Made by a program: the position numbers and the translations under genes. A DNA stretch of 64,000 nt from assembly GCF_039522165.1 (NCBI RefSeq), contig NZ_BAAADE010000008.1, positions 41,936 through 105,935 of the forward strand. Direction: 5' to 3'. This DNA is from Paenochrobactrum glaciei. Lineage in GTDB: Bacteria > Pseudomonadota > Alphaproteobacteria > Rhizobiales > Rhizobiaceae. This document shows, piece by piece, positions 7,947 to 16,501 of this stretch (positions are counted from its first letter, which is position 1; every line of letters starts with the position of its first letter). The notes under the pieces were generated by a model. The model had not been told where the DNA came from. It searched no databases and saw only the letters and a program-made list of their open reading frames with translations.

Positions 7947-10183
7947 CTTAAAACCTTGGCATCAGAGCTCGTCTGCCTCGTCACTCTTTGCACACGCCCT
8001 GTTTTCAAACGCAGCGCATTACCAACCACCATTATTGATGAAACCGACATAGCAAGGGCAGCAATCAGCGGCGTGACATAGCCAGCAATTGCAATCGGCA
8101 GAGCAATGGCATTGTAAAGAATAGACAAAGCGAAATTCTCCCGCACCAGTTTGGCAGCACCTTGTGCAATCGATAAAGCCGCAGTCACAGCACCAAGACT
8201 TTTGTGCAGAAAAACAAAATCAGCCGCATTGCGTCCGATATCCGCCGCACTGGCGGGCGCCATTGATACATAAGCCGACGCCAAAGCCGGTGCATCATTG
8301 AGGCCATCCCCCACCATCAATGTGCGGTGCCCTTGCTCTTCCAAGTGCTTTAAGCGAGCGACCTTGTCCGCTGGCAATAAGCGCGCGGCAAAATCATCAA
8401 TGTCGAGATCATCACTGACACGAGCAACCGCTTTTTCTTCATCACCAGAGAGTAGCACAATTTTTACATTAGCTTTTTGCAGCATTTCAACGGTTTGCAC
8501 TGCATCAGGACGCAAAATATCTTCAAAGAAAAAAGAGGCCGCCAGTTTGCCATTACATGAAAAAACAGTGCCGGTATTATTCGCAAGCTCTTCAGCATCA
8601 AGCGCCCATTCTGCCCGCCCTAAACGGTAAAGGTCAGCGCCAATGCGCGCTTCCATACCCAAACCTGATTGCTCGCTCATCTGCCCTAAAGAAATATTGT
8701 CAGACACCGCGTGAAGTTGTGCGGCTATCGCTTTTGAATAAGGATGTCTGGACTGTCGTGCCATTGCTGCTGCAATATGAAGCTTATCAGCCATCACAGG
8801 CATAATAGCAGCAACAGGCTTGCCCAAAGTCAGCGTGCCGGTCTTGTCAAAAACAACCGTATCAATCGCATTCATCCGCTCAATGGCGGAGCCGTCTTTA
8901 ACCAAAATGCCATTTTCAAACAAACGCCGCGCAGCAACAACCTGCACAATAGGCACTGCAAGGCCAAGCGCACAAGGACAAGTGATAATCAGCACTGCAA
9001 TTGCAATCGTAATTGCCTGATGCCAATCACCCGTAGCAATAAGCCAGCCAAGAAAAGTAGCAAAGGCGACCGTATGTACAACCGGCGAATAAAGCTCAGC
9101 CGCACGGTCAGCAATTCGCCGATACCGCGCGCGTCCACCTTCGGCAGCTTCCATCAGTCTAACCATTTCGGCAAGAAATGACGTTTTGACGGTTGCCGTT
9201 GCTTTGACAATCAATGGTGCGCTCAAATTAAGCATGCCTGCCTGAACGTTCATGCCCGTAACCACATGTCTGGGCGCGCTTTCACCGGTTGCAATTGCGC
9301 AATCCAATTCAGAAACACCTTCGACAATTTCACCGTCAACCGGCACACGGTCGCCAGCCGCCAGCACAATACGCATACCGGTTTTGATCTGGTCTATCGG
9401 CAGATAAGAACGCCTGCCATCGTCATTTTCAATGGTCGCACCATTGGGCACCAGCCTCATCAGCCCTTCAACCGCACTGCGTGCTTTTTCACGCATCATA
9501 TAATCCAATGTGCGGCCGATCAGCAGAAAGAAAAGCAACGACGTGGCTGCATCGAAATAGGCATGCGGGCCATTATAAATCGTGTCGTAAAGGCTAAGCA
9601 GATAGGCCAGAATAACGCCGATGGAAATTGGCACATCCATATTGGTGCGCCCGTGACGCAATGCAGCCCATGCCGATTGAAAATAAATGCGCCCCGAATA
9701 AAGCACACATGGTAGTGCGATAAATGCCGATATCCAATGAAATGCATGGCGAGTGGCCGGATCTGCACCCGCCCAGACGCCAACCGAAAACATCATTACA
9801 TTCATTGAGCAAAAACCGGCAACCGCCAGCGCCAAGACCAGACGGCGGAGCTCTGGATCACGCGCTTTGCGCTCCGGTTCTGTGAAATTGGCGGCAAAGC
9901 CGATCCGCGTCAAAGCGGCTATCAGATCAGGTGCTTGCTTGACCTGCCAATGCACATTGACGCGTTTGGTGGAAAGGTTGACCCGCACGCTTTCCACGCC
10001 ATTAAGCTTCATCATGCCGCTTTCAATAGCGCGGATGCAGTTGGCGCAATGAATGCCTGTGACGGACAATTCGCTTTCACGAACGCCCGGCCGCACTTCG
10101 CGGCTGACCATTAATTGCTCTTCAACAAGCACGCTTGTTATATCTGGTAAAGAGGCCGCATCAACAGCCGAACAACAAGTCAT
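7943..10183 (-). CDS. ccoI: CcoI/FixI copper-exporting P1B-type ATPase for cbb3 oxidase
   Basis: A 746-residue heavy-metal P-type ATPase. It carries an N-terminal HMA domain with HCANC (Cys46, Cys49) and an extra MTCC at the extreme N-terminus. The transmembrane metal motif CPC appears in ITCPCALG, the phosphorylation loop in DKTGTLT, and the hinge in GDGLNDAPALA. CcoI delivers copper across the inner membrane for the CcoN binuclear centre. Its place directly before ccoS and after the ccoNOQP genes identifies it as CcoI rather than a general CopA. The start overlaps the DUF2189 gene stop by ATGA, suggesting translational coupling. Confidence 0.92.
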   Translation of the reverse strand: MTCCSAVDAASLPDITSVLVEEQLMVSREVRPGVRESELSVTGIHCANCIRAIESGMMKLNGVESVRVNLSTKRVNVHWQVKQAPDLIAALTRIGFAANFTEPERKARDPELRRLVLALAVAGFCSMNVMMFSVGVWAGADPATRHAFHWISAFIALPCVLYSGRIYFQSAWAALRHGRTNMDVPISIGVILAYLLSLYDTIYNGPHAYFDAATSLLFFLLIGRTLDYMMREKARSAVEGLMRLVPNGATIENDDGRRSYLPIDQIKTGMRIVLAAGDRVPVDGEIVEGVSELDCAIATGESAPRHVVTGMNVQAGMLNLSAPLIVKATATVKTSFLAEMVRLMEAAEGGRARYRRIADRAAELYSPVVHTVAFATFLGWLIATGDWHQAITIAIAVLIITCPCALGLAVPIVQVVAARRLFENGILVKDGSAIERMNAIDTVVFDKTGTLTLGKPVAAIMPVMADKLHIAAAMARQSRHPYSKAIAAQLHAVSDNISLGQMSEQSGLGMEARIGADLYRLGRAEWALDAEELANNTGTVFSCNGKLAASFFFEDILRPDAVQTVEMLQKANVKIVLLSGDEEKAVARVSDDLDIDDFAARLLPADKVARLKHLEEQGHRTLMVGDGLNDAPALASAYVSMAPASAADIGRNAADFVFLHKSLGAVTAALSIAQGAAKLVRENFALSILYNAIALPIAIAGYVTPLIAALAMSVSSIMVVGNALRLKTGRVQRVTRQTSSDAKVLR

Positions 10184-10962
10184 CTGATTGCCTTATAGCA
10201 ATGCCAGCTGGCATGCCCCAAAAGCGGAAAAATCACAATCAAGCCTAAAAAGCCGGTGGCAAAGCTAAGCAGAAAAAGCGCAACGACAATCGCGCCCCAA
10301 ACCAGCATCACGTGCAAATTGTTCCAGACAAGCGACATGCTGGTGCCCATCGCGGTAAAACAATCTGTTTCTTCTGCCAGTAACATCGGAATGGCAAACA
10401 TGCTGATGGCAAAACCAAAAGCAGCAAAAAGCCCGCCAACACTGATGCCTGTCACCAGCAAACCCCAGCCTTCAGGGGTGGTTGCAAGCATTTTCACCAC
10501 ACCTTCCACACCCGGGAAAGGATTAAGACCGAAAAACAGCGCATAAATAATCACCGCGGCGCGCATCCATAGCAGCAAAAGACCGCATAAAATGACACCG
10601 GTAAACCACAGCTGTGAGCCGGAAGCCGCCCGCACCATCAGCATACTCGCAAAGCTTGCCGGTTTGCCCTCCTCTAAATCACGGCTCTTTTGATAAAGTC
10701 CGAGCGCGAATAAAGGGCCGATGACCATAAAACCTGCGATGGCCGGAAAAAGGATGTAATCCAGATGAAAGCGCAACAGCCCCCAAACAACAGCAATGGA
10801 AACGGCAAACACCAGCACACCATAAATCAGGCTACCCACTGGATATCGCCATAAATCGCGCCATCCGGCGGCAAGCCAGCCAAACGCAGCACTTACGGGC
10901 AAATGACGGTTACGACTGCCAACCAGTGGCGGTTCGGACATCTCCAATTGTTCAATCATCAT
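10180..10962 (-). CDS. DUF2189 multi-pass membrane protein in the cbb3 operon
   Basis: A 260-residue integral membrane protein with about six hydrophobic segments and a soluble N-terminal 30 residues containing LPVSAAFGWLAAGWRDLWRYP, the start of the DUF2189 family. The family is often found next to cbb3 genes in alphaproteobacteria, but its function is not established as far as I know. I chose the ATG at 10962 because AAGGAG precedes it by 8 bases; that ribosome site overlaps the stop of the upstream 64-residue gene. A longer frame to 11064 would overlap that gene heavily. It occupies the position where ccoG/ccoH usually lie, so a role in oxidase assembly or heme/copper handling is a reasonable guess. 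Confidence 0.75.
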   Translation of the reverse strand: MMIEQLEMSEPPLVGSRNRHLPVSAAFGWLAAGWRDLWRYPVGSLIYGVLVFAVSIAVVWGLLRFHLDYILFPAIAGFMVIGPLFALGLYQKSRDLEEGKPASFASMLMVRAASGSQLWFTGVILCGLLLLWMRAAVIIYALFFGLNPFPGVEGVVKMLATTPEGWGLLVTGISVGGLFAAFGFAISMFAIPMLLAEETDCFTAMGTSMSLVWNNLHVMLVWGAIVVALFLLSFATGFLGLIVIFPLLGHASWHCYKAIR

Positions 10963-10975
10963 AATGATTACTCCT

Positions 10976-11170
10976 TCAACAGGAGGAGCGTGCGGCACGA
11001 TGCGCGCCGTCGCTGCCTGATTTGGCATGAGGGACACAATCCGGTTGCGATTTTTGTGCAACATGGATCAAATGCGCATTGGCGACGACAAACAGCACCA
11101 CCACTGCGAGCGCGATCAACAATCCTGTTACGCGCCATGGATTGCGGATTTTCGGCACCAATATTGTCAT
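10976..11170 (-). CDS. Small single-pass membrane protein in the ccoH position
   Basis: A 64-residue protein starting MTILVPKIRNPWRV. One strong transmembrane helix lies at about residues 14-34, followed by ANAHLIHVAQKSQPDC and a short basic tail ending in Cys. Its ATG overlaps the ccoP stop (ATGA), and its 3' end carries the ribosome site of the next gene, so it is surely translated within the operon. CcoH/FixH, normally here, is about 150 residues and has a C-terminal FixH domain that is missing. It may be a CcoH substitute or an oxidase-associated small subunit. I do not recognise a named family. Confidence 0.7.
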   Translation of the reverse strand: MTILVPKIRNPWRVTGLLIALAVVVLFVVANAHLIHVAQKSQPDCVPHAKSGSDGAHRAARSSC

Positions 11171-12045
11171 GGTGCCGCCGATCTGAGCGTGCTGACATAG
11201 GCCGTCAAAAGCTTGATTTCAACCGGAGTAAAACGCCCTTCCCAAGCAGGCATCTGTCCCTGACGACCGGAAGAAACGGACGTATAAACCGATTGCAGGT
11301 CGCCGCCATAAATCCAGTGTTTATCTGTCAGATCCGGTGCACCCACATCGGTGCTGCCTGTCGCATCATCACCGTGACAAGCGGCGCAATTTTCAGCAAA
11401 AATCGCCTCACCGGCATTGATCTTTTCAGGCTCTTTTTCAGCTGGCTCCAAGCCGGATAATGAGCGCACATAAGCAACGACATCCATAATTTCGCTGCGC
11501 TGCAACACATCATCCTGCCCAAAAGCCAACATTTGAGACATGCGTGTTTCAGGATGAGAGGAATTGATCCCGACACGAATTGTCTCAGCAATGGCATCCG
11601 GCTCTCCGCCCCACAACCAGCTGGAAGTCGTGAGGTTAGGAAAGCCGGGCCCCCCGGTTCCGCCAGTACCATGGCAGACCGAACAGTTATCAGCGAAAAG
11701 CGTGCTGCCGGTGGCCTCCACATGAGCCATCAAACCGGTATCAGCCAAAATATCGGCAAAGTCTTTTTCGGCGATCTGGTTCATCCAGACAGAGCGCGAA
11801 ACAGCTGCTTGTTGTACTTTCTGTGTCACCGTATCGCGCTGATCAATGCCCAGCAGACCTTTTGTATAGGTGACACCCAACGGCCATGCAGGCATCAACA
11901 CCCAATAAACAATGCCAAAAAGCGTCGTCACGATCAGAAAGAATTTTACGACACGCGGAACCGGATTATCCAATTCCTCAATACCATTCCACTCATGACC
12001 GGTCGTGTGCTGACCAGTCACCGGATCCAGTTTTTTAATTGCCAT
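11167..12045 (-). CDS. ccoP: CcoP/FixP, diheme cytochrome c subunit of cbb3 oxidase
   Basis: A 292-residue subunit with the CcoP N-terminus (HEWNGIEELDNPVPRVVK), a transmembrane helix near residues 32-52, and two class I cytochrome c domains with heme sites CSVCH (Cys121-His125) and CAACH (Cys220-His224). It passes electrons from the bc1 complex or soluble cytochrome c to CcoO and CcoN at the periplasmic face. The length is usual for the family. It lies 13 bases downstream of ccoQ and overlaps the next small gene. Confidence 0.95.
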   Translation of the reverse strand: MAIKKLDPVTGQHTTGHEWNGIEELDNPVPRVVKFFLIVTTLFGIVYWVLMPAWPLGVTYTKGLLGIDQRDTVTQKVQQAAVSRSVWMNQIAEKDFADILADTGLMAHVEATGSTLFADNCSVCHGTGGTGGPGFPNLTTSSWLWGGEPDAIAETIRVGINSSHPETRMSQMLAFGQDDVLQRSEIMDVVAYVRSLSGLEPAEKEPEKINAGEAIFAENCAACHGDDATGSTDVGAPDLTDKHWIYGGDLQSVYTSVSSGRQGQMPAWEGRFTPVEIKLLTAYVSTLRSAAP

Positions 12046-12058
12046 AACAATGCCCCGA

Positions 12059-12229
12059 CTATGCCTTTGGACGATCGTCTTGATCTAGGATGCTGTGTTT
12101 TGCCCGTTGAAACTGTTGCTGATTGGCCGGGCGCAAAGCGTAGATCAGCACGCCAATGCCCATCGCAATCAGATAAAACAGACCCCAGCTTTTCGAGAAG
12201 GCGACGAAAAACTCATGACTAATTTCCAT
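12059..12229 (-). CDS. ccoQ: CcoQ/FixQ, small cbb3 oxidase subunit
   Basis: A 56-residue single-helix protein starting MEISHEFFVAFSKSWGLFYL, with GIGVLIYALRPANQQQF after the helix, a typical CcoQ pattern (short N-terminus, helix, RP and polar tail). CcoQ stabilises the core complex. The ATG at 12229 follows GGAGGAAAATC; an in-frame ATG at 12271 would overlap ccoO too far. It overlaps the ccoO 3' end by 11 bases. Confidence 0.92.
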   Translation of the reverse strand: MEISHEFFVAFSKSWGLFYLIAMGIGVLIYALRPANQQQFQRAKHSILDQDDRPKA

Positions 12230-12971
12230 GATTTTCCTCCAATCTTTCCGCTGCTTCCACATGCGCGGCATCTGTCAGCTTGCCTAAGATTTGCAGGTAA
12301 GCCACAAGCGCATCCATCTCTGTCAGGCGCTCTTCATCACCGTCAAAAACACGGATATTGGTGTTTTCGCCATAGCGTTCGGCAACGCCTTCAGCACGCG
12401 AACTATTTGGGTGAGCCTGCCCGTAAGCATCCGCTTCGGCATTGGCAATCATCGCATCCGTATAAGGCACGCCAACTGCACGCTGCGCCGCCAGATGGTT
12501 GGATAGATCATCAATCCGCAGCGAATTTTTCATCAGCCAGCCATAACGCGGCATCACAGATTGCGGCACCACATCACGCGGATTGATCAAATGCGCCACA
12601 TGCCAGGCATCGGTGTATTTGTCTCCCAGCCGCGCCAGATCAGGGCCTGTACGTTTTGAGCCCCAAAGCATCGGATGATCATAAGAAGATTCCACCGCCA
12701 ATGAATAAGGCCCGTAACGCTCCACCTCATCGCGCAATGTGCGGATCATTTGCGAGTGGCAGGCATAGCAACCTTCGCGGATGTAAATATTACGGCCTGC
12801 CAGTTCCAGTGGTGTGTAAACGCGCATATCAGGCACGTCTTCCACCGTTTCATTGATGGTGAAAAGCGGTGCGATTTCAACAAAACCACCGATAGAGGCC
12901 ACAACAATGATGGCGACAACAAAGCCGATGGCACTTCTTTCCAGTTTTTTATGCAGTTTCGGCATGTTCAT
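12219..12971 (-). CDS. ccoO: CcoO/FixO, monoheme cytochrome c subunit of cbb3 oxidase
   Basis: A 250-residue membrane-anchored cytochrome c. It has an N-terminal transmembrane helix (residues about 13-35), the CcoO start of the soluble part (VEIAPLF, then YTPLELAGRNIYIREGC), and one heme site CYACH (Cys68-His72). SQMIRTLRDEVERYG and GPDLARLG follow, both strongly conserved in the family. It relays electrons from CcoP to CcoN. Its start overlaps the ccoN stop by ATGA. Confidence 0.95.
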   Translation of the reverse strand: MNMPKLHKKLERSAIGFVVAIIVVASIGGFVEIAPLFTINETVEDVPDMRVYTPLELAGRNIYIREGCYACHSQMIRTLRDEVERYGPYSLAVESSYDHPMLWGSKRTGPDLARLGDKYTDAWHVAHLINPRDVVPQSVMPRYGWLMKNSLRIDDLSNHLAAQRAVGVPYTDAMIANAEADAYGQAHPNSSRAEGVAERYGENTNIRVFDGDEERLTEMDALVAYLQILGKLTDAAHVEAAERLEENHGN

Positions 12972-14623
12972 TCCCCCGCCTGCAAGGAAACGGCATGGGC
13001 TGGCACATCGGCAGACAAATGATCACTTGCTGCATTCTGCCGCGCCATGCGGATCGTCATCCAGATATTATAGGCACAGACGGCTGCACCGCTGAGGAAG
13101 AACAAACCACCCACCGCACGCGCAATGTAATAAGGATGCATAGCTTCCATACTCTCGATAAATGAATAGCTGAGCGTGCCGCTTTCATTATAAGTGCGCC
13201 ACATCAGACCCTGAATAATGCCTGAATTCCACATCGCAAAAATGTAGATAAAGGTGCCGGTCAGCGCGAGCCAGAAATGCACCTCAATGAGCTTGGGCGA
13301 ATACATGGTTTTCACCTTCCACATCCATGGCACCAGTGCATAAAACGAGCCGAAAGTGATCATTGCGACCCAGCCCAGCGCCCCCACATGCACATGCCCG
13401 ACAGTCCAGTCCGTATAGTGCGACAGGGAATTGACCGAACGGATGGCCATGAAGGAGCCTTCAAAGGTGGTCAGCCCGTAGAAAACTGCCGACACCATCA
13501 TAAAGCGCAATGTTGCATCATCACGAACCTTGCCCCAGGCACCATTAAGGGTTGCCAGCGCATTGCCTGCCGATGCCCATGAGGGAACCAGAAGCACAAT
13601 AGAAAAGGTCATGCCGAGCGTTTGCACCCAATGCGGCAAAGCGGTGTAATGGAGGTGATGCGAGCCTGCCCACATATAAAGGAAGGTGATGCCCCAGAAG
13701 CCGATGATCGACAAACGATAGGAATAAACCGGCCTTTCCGCTCGTTTGGGCAGGTAATAATACATCATCCCCAGAAAGCCGGCGGTGAGGAAAAAGGCCA
13801 CCGCATTATGTCCGTACCACCACTGTGTCATGGCATCCTGCACGCCGGAAAACAGCGAGTAGCTTTTGGCCTGTCCCCATGAAATCGGCACAGCAAGATT
13901 ATTGACAATATGCAGTAAGGCCACAGCCAGAATGAACGCCATATAATACCAGTTGGCGACATAAATATGCGGCTCCTGACGACGGCGCAGTGTTCTGAGA
14001 TAGATGCTGAAATAGACAACCCAGACAATCACCAGCAAAATATCGGCATACCATTCAGGTTCCGCATATTCTTTGGACTGGGTAATGCCGATCGGATAGC
14101 CGGTTACGGCCAGAATACAGAAGAGATTGTAACCAAGCAGCACAAACCACGGGCTGATCTGATCAGGCAGACGCGCGCGGGTAGTTCTTTGCAGCACATG
14201 GAAGGATGTCGCAATCAAACCATTACCGCCAAAACCGAAAATTACCCCTGTCGTATGGATCGGACGCAGACGGCCAAAACTTGCCCATGCCTGCTCCACA
14301 AAGGTTAGTTCCGGCCATGCCAGAAGGGCTGCAACCCAAACACCGACAAACATGCCAAGCAGCGCCCATGCAATAGAAAACACAATACCGGCACGCGTTG
14401 GATCATCATAATATTGTTTGAAACTGTCAGCAGATGGTTCCGGCTCATAAAGACCGGATAAAACCTTAAAGAGAAATCCGACACAAAATGCTAAAATGAT
14501 GAAGCCGTGTACAGCCAGCGGATCATGGCGACCGGCAACCGCAAGGGCTAATCCCAACAGAGCAAAGACAAAGAGAATAGCGACAGACCATTTGCGCTGA
14601 AGAACGGTCATATTGGCAATCAT
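12968..14623 (-). CDS. ccoN: CcoN/FixN, catalytic subunit of cbb3 cytochrome oxidase
   Basis: A 551-residue heme-copper oxidase subunit I, C-type, with 12 or more transmembrane segments. GxWVAALLAWPELTF and RLRPIHTTGVIFGFGGN contain the heme b histidine in the pattern expected for CcoN. WWYGHNAVAFFLTAGFLGMMYYYLPK carries the CuB His and the cross-linked-Tyr region. SHHLHYTALPHWVQTLG and TVGHVHVGALGW hold the remaining histidine ligands. It reduces O2 at very low concentrations and pumps protons. A redoxin gene precedes it with a 4-base overlap. No Fnr/FixK-type TTGAT-N4-ATCAA box was found upstream of the unit. Confidence 0.96.
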   Translation of the reverse strand: MIANMTVLQRKWSVAILFVFALLGLALAVAGRHDPLAVHGFIILAFCVGFLFKVLSGLYEPEPSADSFKQYYDDPTRAGIVFSIAWALLGMFVGVWVAALLAWPELTFVEQAWASFGRLRPIHTTGVIFGFGGNGLIATSFHVLQRTTRARLPDQISPWFVLLGYNLFCILAVTGYPIGITQSKEYAEPEWYADILLVIVWVVYFSIYLRTLRRRQEPHIYVANWYYMAFILAVALLHIVNNLAVPISWGQAKSYSLFSGVQDAMTQWWYGHNAVAFFLTAGFLGMMYYYLPKRAERPVYSYRLSIIGFWGITFLYMWAGSHHLHYTALPHWVQTLGMTFSIVLLVPSWASAGNALATLNGAWGKVRDDATLRFMMVSAVFYGLTTFEGSFMAIRSVNSLSHYTDWTVGHVHVGALGWVAMITFGSFYALVPWMWKVKTMYSPKLIEVHFWLALTGTFIYIFAMWNSGIIQGLMWRTYNESGTLSYSFIESMEAMHPYYIARAVGGLFFLSGAAVCAYNIWMTIRMARQNAASDHLSADVPAHAVSLQAGE

Positions 14624-15111
14624 TGTGCTGCCTCCTGCCCGCTATTTTTTTCAGCAAGCAACAAAGCAATTTCAGCACCAATCTGCATGTCGTCTTCCGC
14701 ACCGATACTGTGATGGCGGATAATGCCTTGACGATCAATCAGCACCAGACTTGGCGTGCCGCGCAACTTATAGGCAGCCATTGTCTGTGGTATGGCATGG
14801 CCTTCGCCGGCACGATCAACGCCGATCGGGAAACGCAAACCATATTCATGGATGAAGGCTTCCAGCGAAACGGGGCTCATCGCGGCATGATGTTCAAACA
14901 CCGTGTGGATGCCAATCACCACTACATCCTGTGCGGCAAACAAGCGGCTTATCTTTTGTGTTTGCGGCAAACCATGCTGAACACATCCCGGACAAAGCAT
15001 TTGAAAGGTATGGAGCACAACCACTTTTCCGCGCAGAGATTTTAAATCTAACGGCGTGGTGGTGTTGAACCATTGTACAATATTAAGTTCCGGAGCGGGC
15101 TGTCCCTTCAT
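14620..15111 (-). CDS. Redoxin/TlpA-like thioredoxin-fold protein heading the cbb3 operon
   Basis: A 163-residue AhpC/TSA-redoxin superfamily protein. GQPAPELNIVQW opens the fold, GKVVVLHTFQMLCPGC holds a CxxC pair (Cys40, Cys43), and LRGTPSLVLIDRQGIIRHH carries the cis-proline region (TP). No signal peptide is evident, so it is probably cytoplasmic. The start at 15111 has AAGGGAAG upstream. The frame extends 34 codons further, but those residues look non-coding. It overlaps ccoN by 4 bases and is likely co-transcribed. It may handle peroxide or thiol balance, or metal-thiol reduction during oxidase assembly. Confidence 0.78.
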   Translation of the reverse strand: MKGQPAPELNIVQWFNTTTPLDLKSLRGKVVVLHTFQMLCPGCVQHGLPQTQKISRLFAAQDVVVIGIHTVFEHHAAMSPVSLEAFIHEYGLRFPIGVDRAGEGHAIPQTMAAYKLRGTPSLVLIDRQGIIRHHSIGAEDDMQIGAEIALLLAEKNSGQEAAQ

Positions 15112-15266
15112 GACGGTCACTTCCCTTGCATAACAACCAAACTGGCCGGCATTGTCTGCACACAGACATTTTTCACTCCGGCGCGGGAAGCCTAGCCGAA
15201 AGAGAAAGTGCAAAAGAGTTCCAGTTAAGGAAAGCCGTATAGGCCAGAGTTTCAGGCTTTAATGAG

Positions 15267-15308
15267 CAAAAAAATAATGCCGCCATGCAGATGCAAAGCG
15301 GCATTATT
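15267..15308 (-). terminator. Rho-independent terminator after the M24 peptidase gene
   Basis: On the minus strand an 11-bp perfect stem (plus-strand arms AATAATGCCGC 15273-15283 and GCGGCATTATT 15298-15308) is followed by a run of T (plus-strand A run 15268-15274). It lies just downstream of the peptidase stop at 15340 and separates it from the redoxin-cbb3 operon. Confidence 0.85.
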
Positions 15309-15339
15309 ATCTAATGAATAGAATTAGTTAGCTTAATCG

Positions 15340-16440
15340 TTAAGCTGACTTCACAACCATATCGCGTGGCATATCGGAGAGCACTTCTGCGCCCGATGAG
15401 CGCATGATAACGATCTCTTCCTGACGCACGCCAAACTCTTTCGCCAGATAAATACCCGGCTCAATCGAGAATACCATACCCTCTTCCAGAACGACATCAG
15501 ATGTGCCGGTGATGTATGGTGGCTCATGCACATCAAGCCCTAAACCATGGCCGGTACGGTGCAGAAAATACGCGCCAAAACCTGCCTGCGTAATGTGATC
15601 ACGCGCTGCACGATCCACTTCACATGCCTTTACACCCGGCTTGGCTGCAGCCAATGCCTTGGCAACAGCTTCATTCACAATGTTAAACACTTGCGTGAAT
15701 TTTTCTGTTGGCTCACCAAAGAAGCCGCTGCGGGTCATATCAGACGGATAACCGTTCAAACGCGCACCAATATCGATCATCACCGCATCGCCGTTTTGCA
15801 ATTTGGTTGCACCGGTATGGTGGTGCGGATAGGCACCGTTTTCACCAAAGCAAACGCTGACAAAAATCGGCTGCGCGCCATTGGCTTTAAAGTGATTACG
15901 GATAACCGTTGCCACTTCCAGCTCTGTAATGCCAGTTTTCAAAGCATCATAACCAGCCTGCATGGCAGCATCATTCAGCAATGCGCTGGCTTTGAGCAGA
16001 TCATATTCCTGCTCATCTTTATGCGCCCGCAAGTGACCAACCGTGTCATTGGTAAATTTGCGCGCTGAATGCGCAACATTGTCCAGAACCAGCAATGCAA
16101 AATCCGCACGCATGGTTTCATCAAGCGCAATCACCGGATTGGCCGGCAGCTCGCAAGTAGCAATCAAAGTGTTGAACGCTGCAATCGGCCCGTCAGCATC
16201 CACCCATGTGACAAATGGCAGATCGGTTTTGTTGCGTGCACTATCCGCATTCAGTGCAGGCATCAAAAAGCCCGCATGTTTTTGCGAAATCAGCAGCATC
16301 ACAGCACGTTCATCGCCATGCGGATCAACACCGCTCATATAAACCATGTGCGTGGAAGGCCCGAGCACCACCAGATCGGTGCCGGTTGCAAGCATTTGCG
16401 CACGCAATGCCGCAATACGCTTTTCGTTGACAAAAGACAT
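15340..16440 (-). CDS. M24-family metallopeptidase (Xaa-Pro aminopeptidase/dipeptidase type)
   Basis: A 366-residue pita-bread-fold peptidase with an N-terminal creatinase-like domain (about 1-140) and a C-terminal catalytic domain. The two-metal ligands are visible in order: Asp in MIDIGA, Asp in YPSDMTR, His in HRTGHGLG, Glu in FSIEPG and Glu in VRQEEIV. It should remove residues from proline-containing peptides or dipeptides in the cytoplasm. ATG at 16440 has AGGAA 7-8 bases before; a TTG two codons upstream is less likely. It follows the peptide-binding protein gene on the same strand, which fits hydrolysis of imported peptides. Confidence 0.88.
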   Translation of the reverse strand: MSFVNEKRIAALRAQMLATGTDLVVLGPSTHMVYMSGVDPHGDERAVMLLISQKHAGFLMPALNADSARNKTDLPFVTWVDADGPIAAFNTLIATCELPANPVIALDETMRADFALLVLDNVAHSARKFTNDTVGHLRAHKDEQEYDLLKASALLNDAAMQAGYDALKTGITELEVATVIRNHFKANGAQPIFVSVCFGENGAYPHHHTGATKLQNGDAVMIDIGARLNGYPSDMTRSGFFGEPTEKFTQVFNIVNEAVAKALAAAKPGVKACEVDRAARDHITQAGFGAYFLHRTGHGLGLDVHEPPYITGTSDVVLEEGMVFSIEPGIYLAKEFGVRQEEIVIMRSSGAEVLSDMPRDMVVKSA

Positions 16441-16464
16441 CTTCAATTTCCTGATCTCAAAAGA

Positions 16465-16489
16465 TCAAGGGCCGCAATGCAGCCCTTGA
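16465..16489 (-). terminator. Hairpin between binding-protein and peptidase genes
   Basis: TCAAGGGC (16465-16472) and GCCCTTGA (16482-16489) form a perfect 8-bp stem between the binding-protein stop (16502) and the peptidase start (16440). Only a short TTTT follows on the minus strand. It probably attenuates read-through or stabilises the upstream mRNA, a usual way to make more binding protein than downstream enzyme. Confidence 0.5.
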
Positions 16490-16501
16490 AACTCATGATT
16501 T

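Noticed and set aside
10963..11064. Longer DUF2189 start
   Set aside because: It would overlap the 64-residue gene over more than half its length, and the internal ATG at 10962 has a strong AAGGAG site.
15112..15213. N-terminal extension of 34 residues on the redoxin, which might have been a targeting peptide
   Set aside because: It is basic and cysteine-rich without a hydrophobic core, and a good ribosome site precedes the internal ATG at 15111.
15112..15270. Fnr/FixK box before the redoxin-cbb3 operon
   Set aside because: No TTGAT-N4-ATCAA or close variant could be found on reading both strands.
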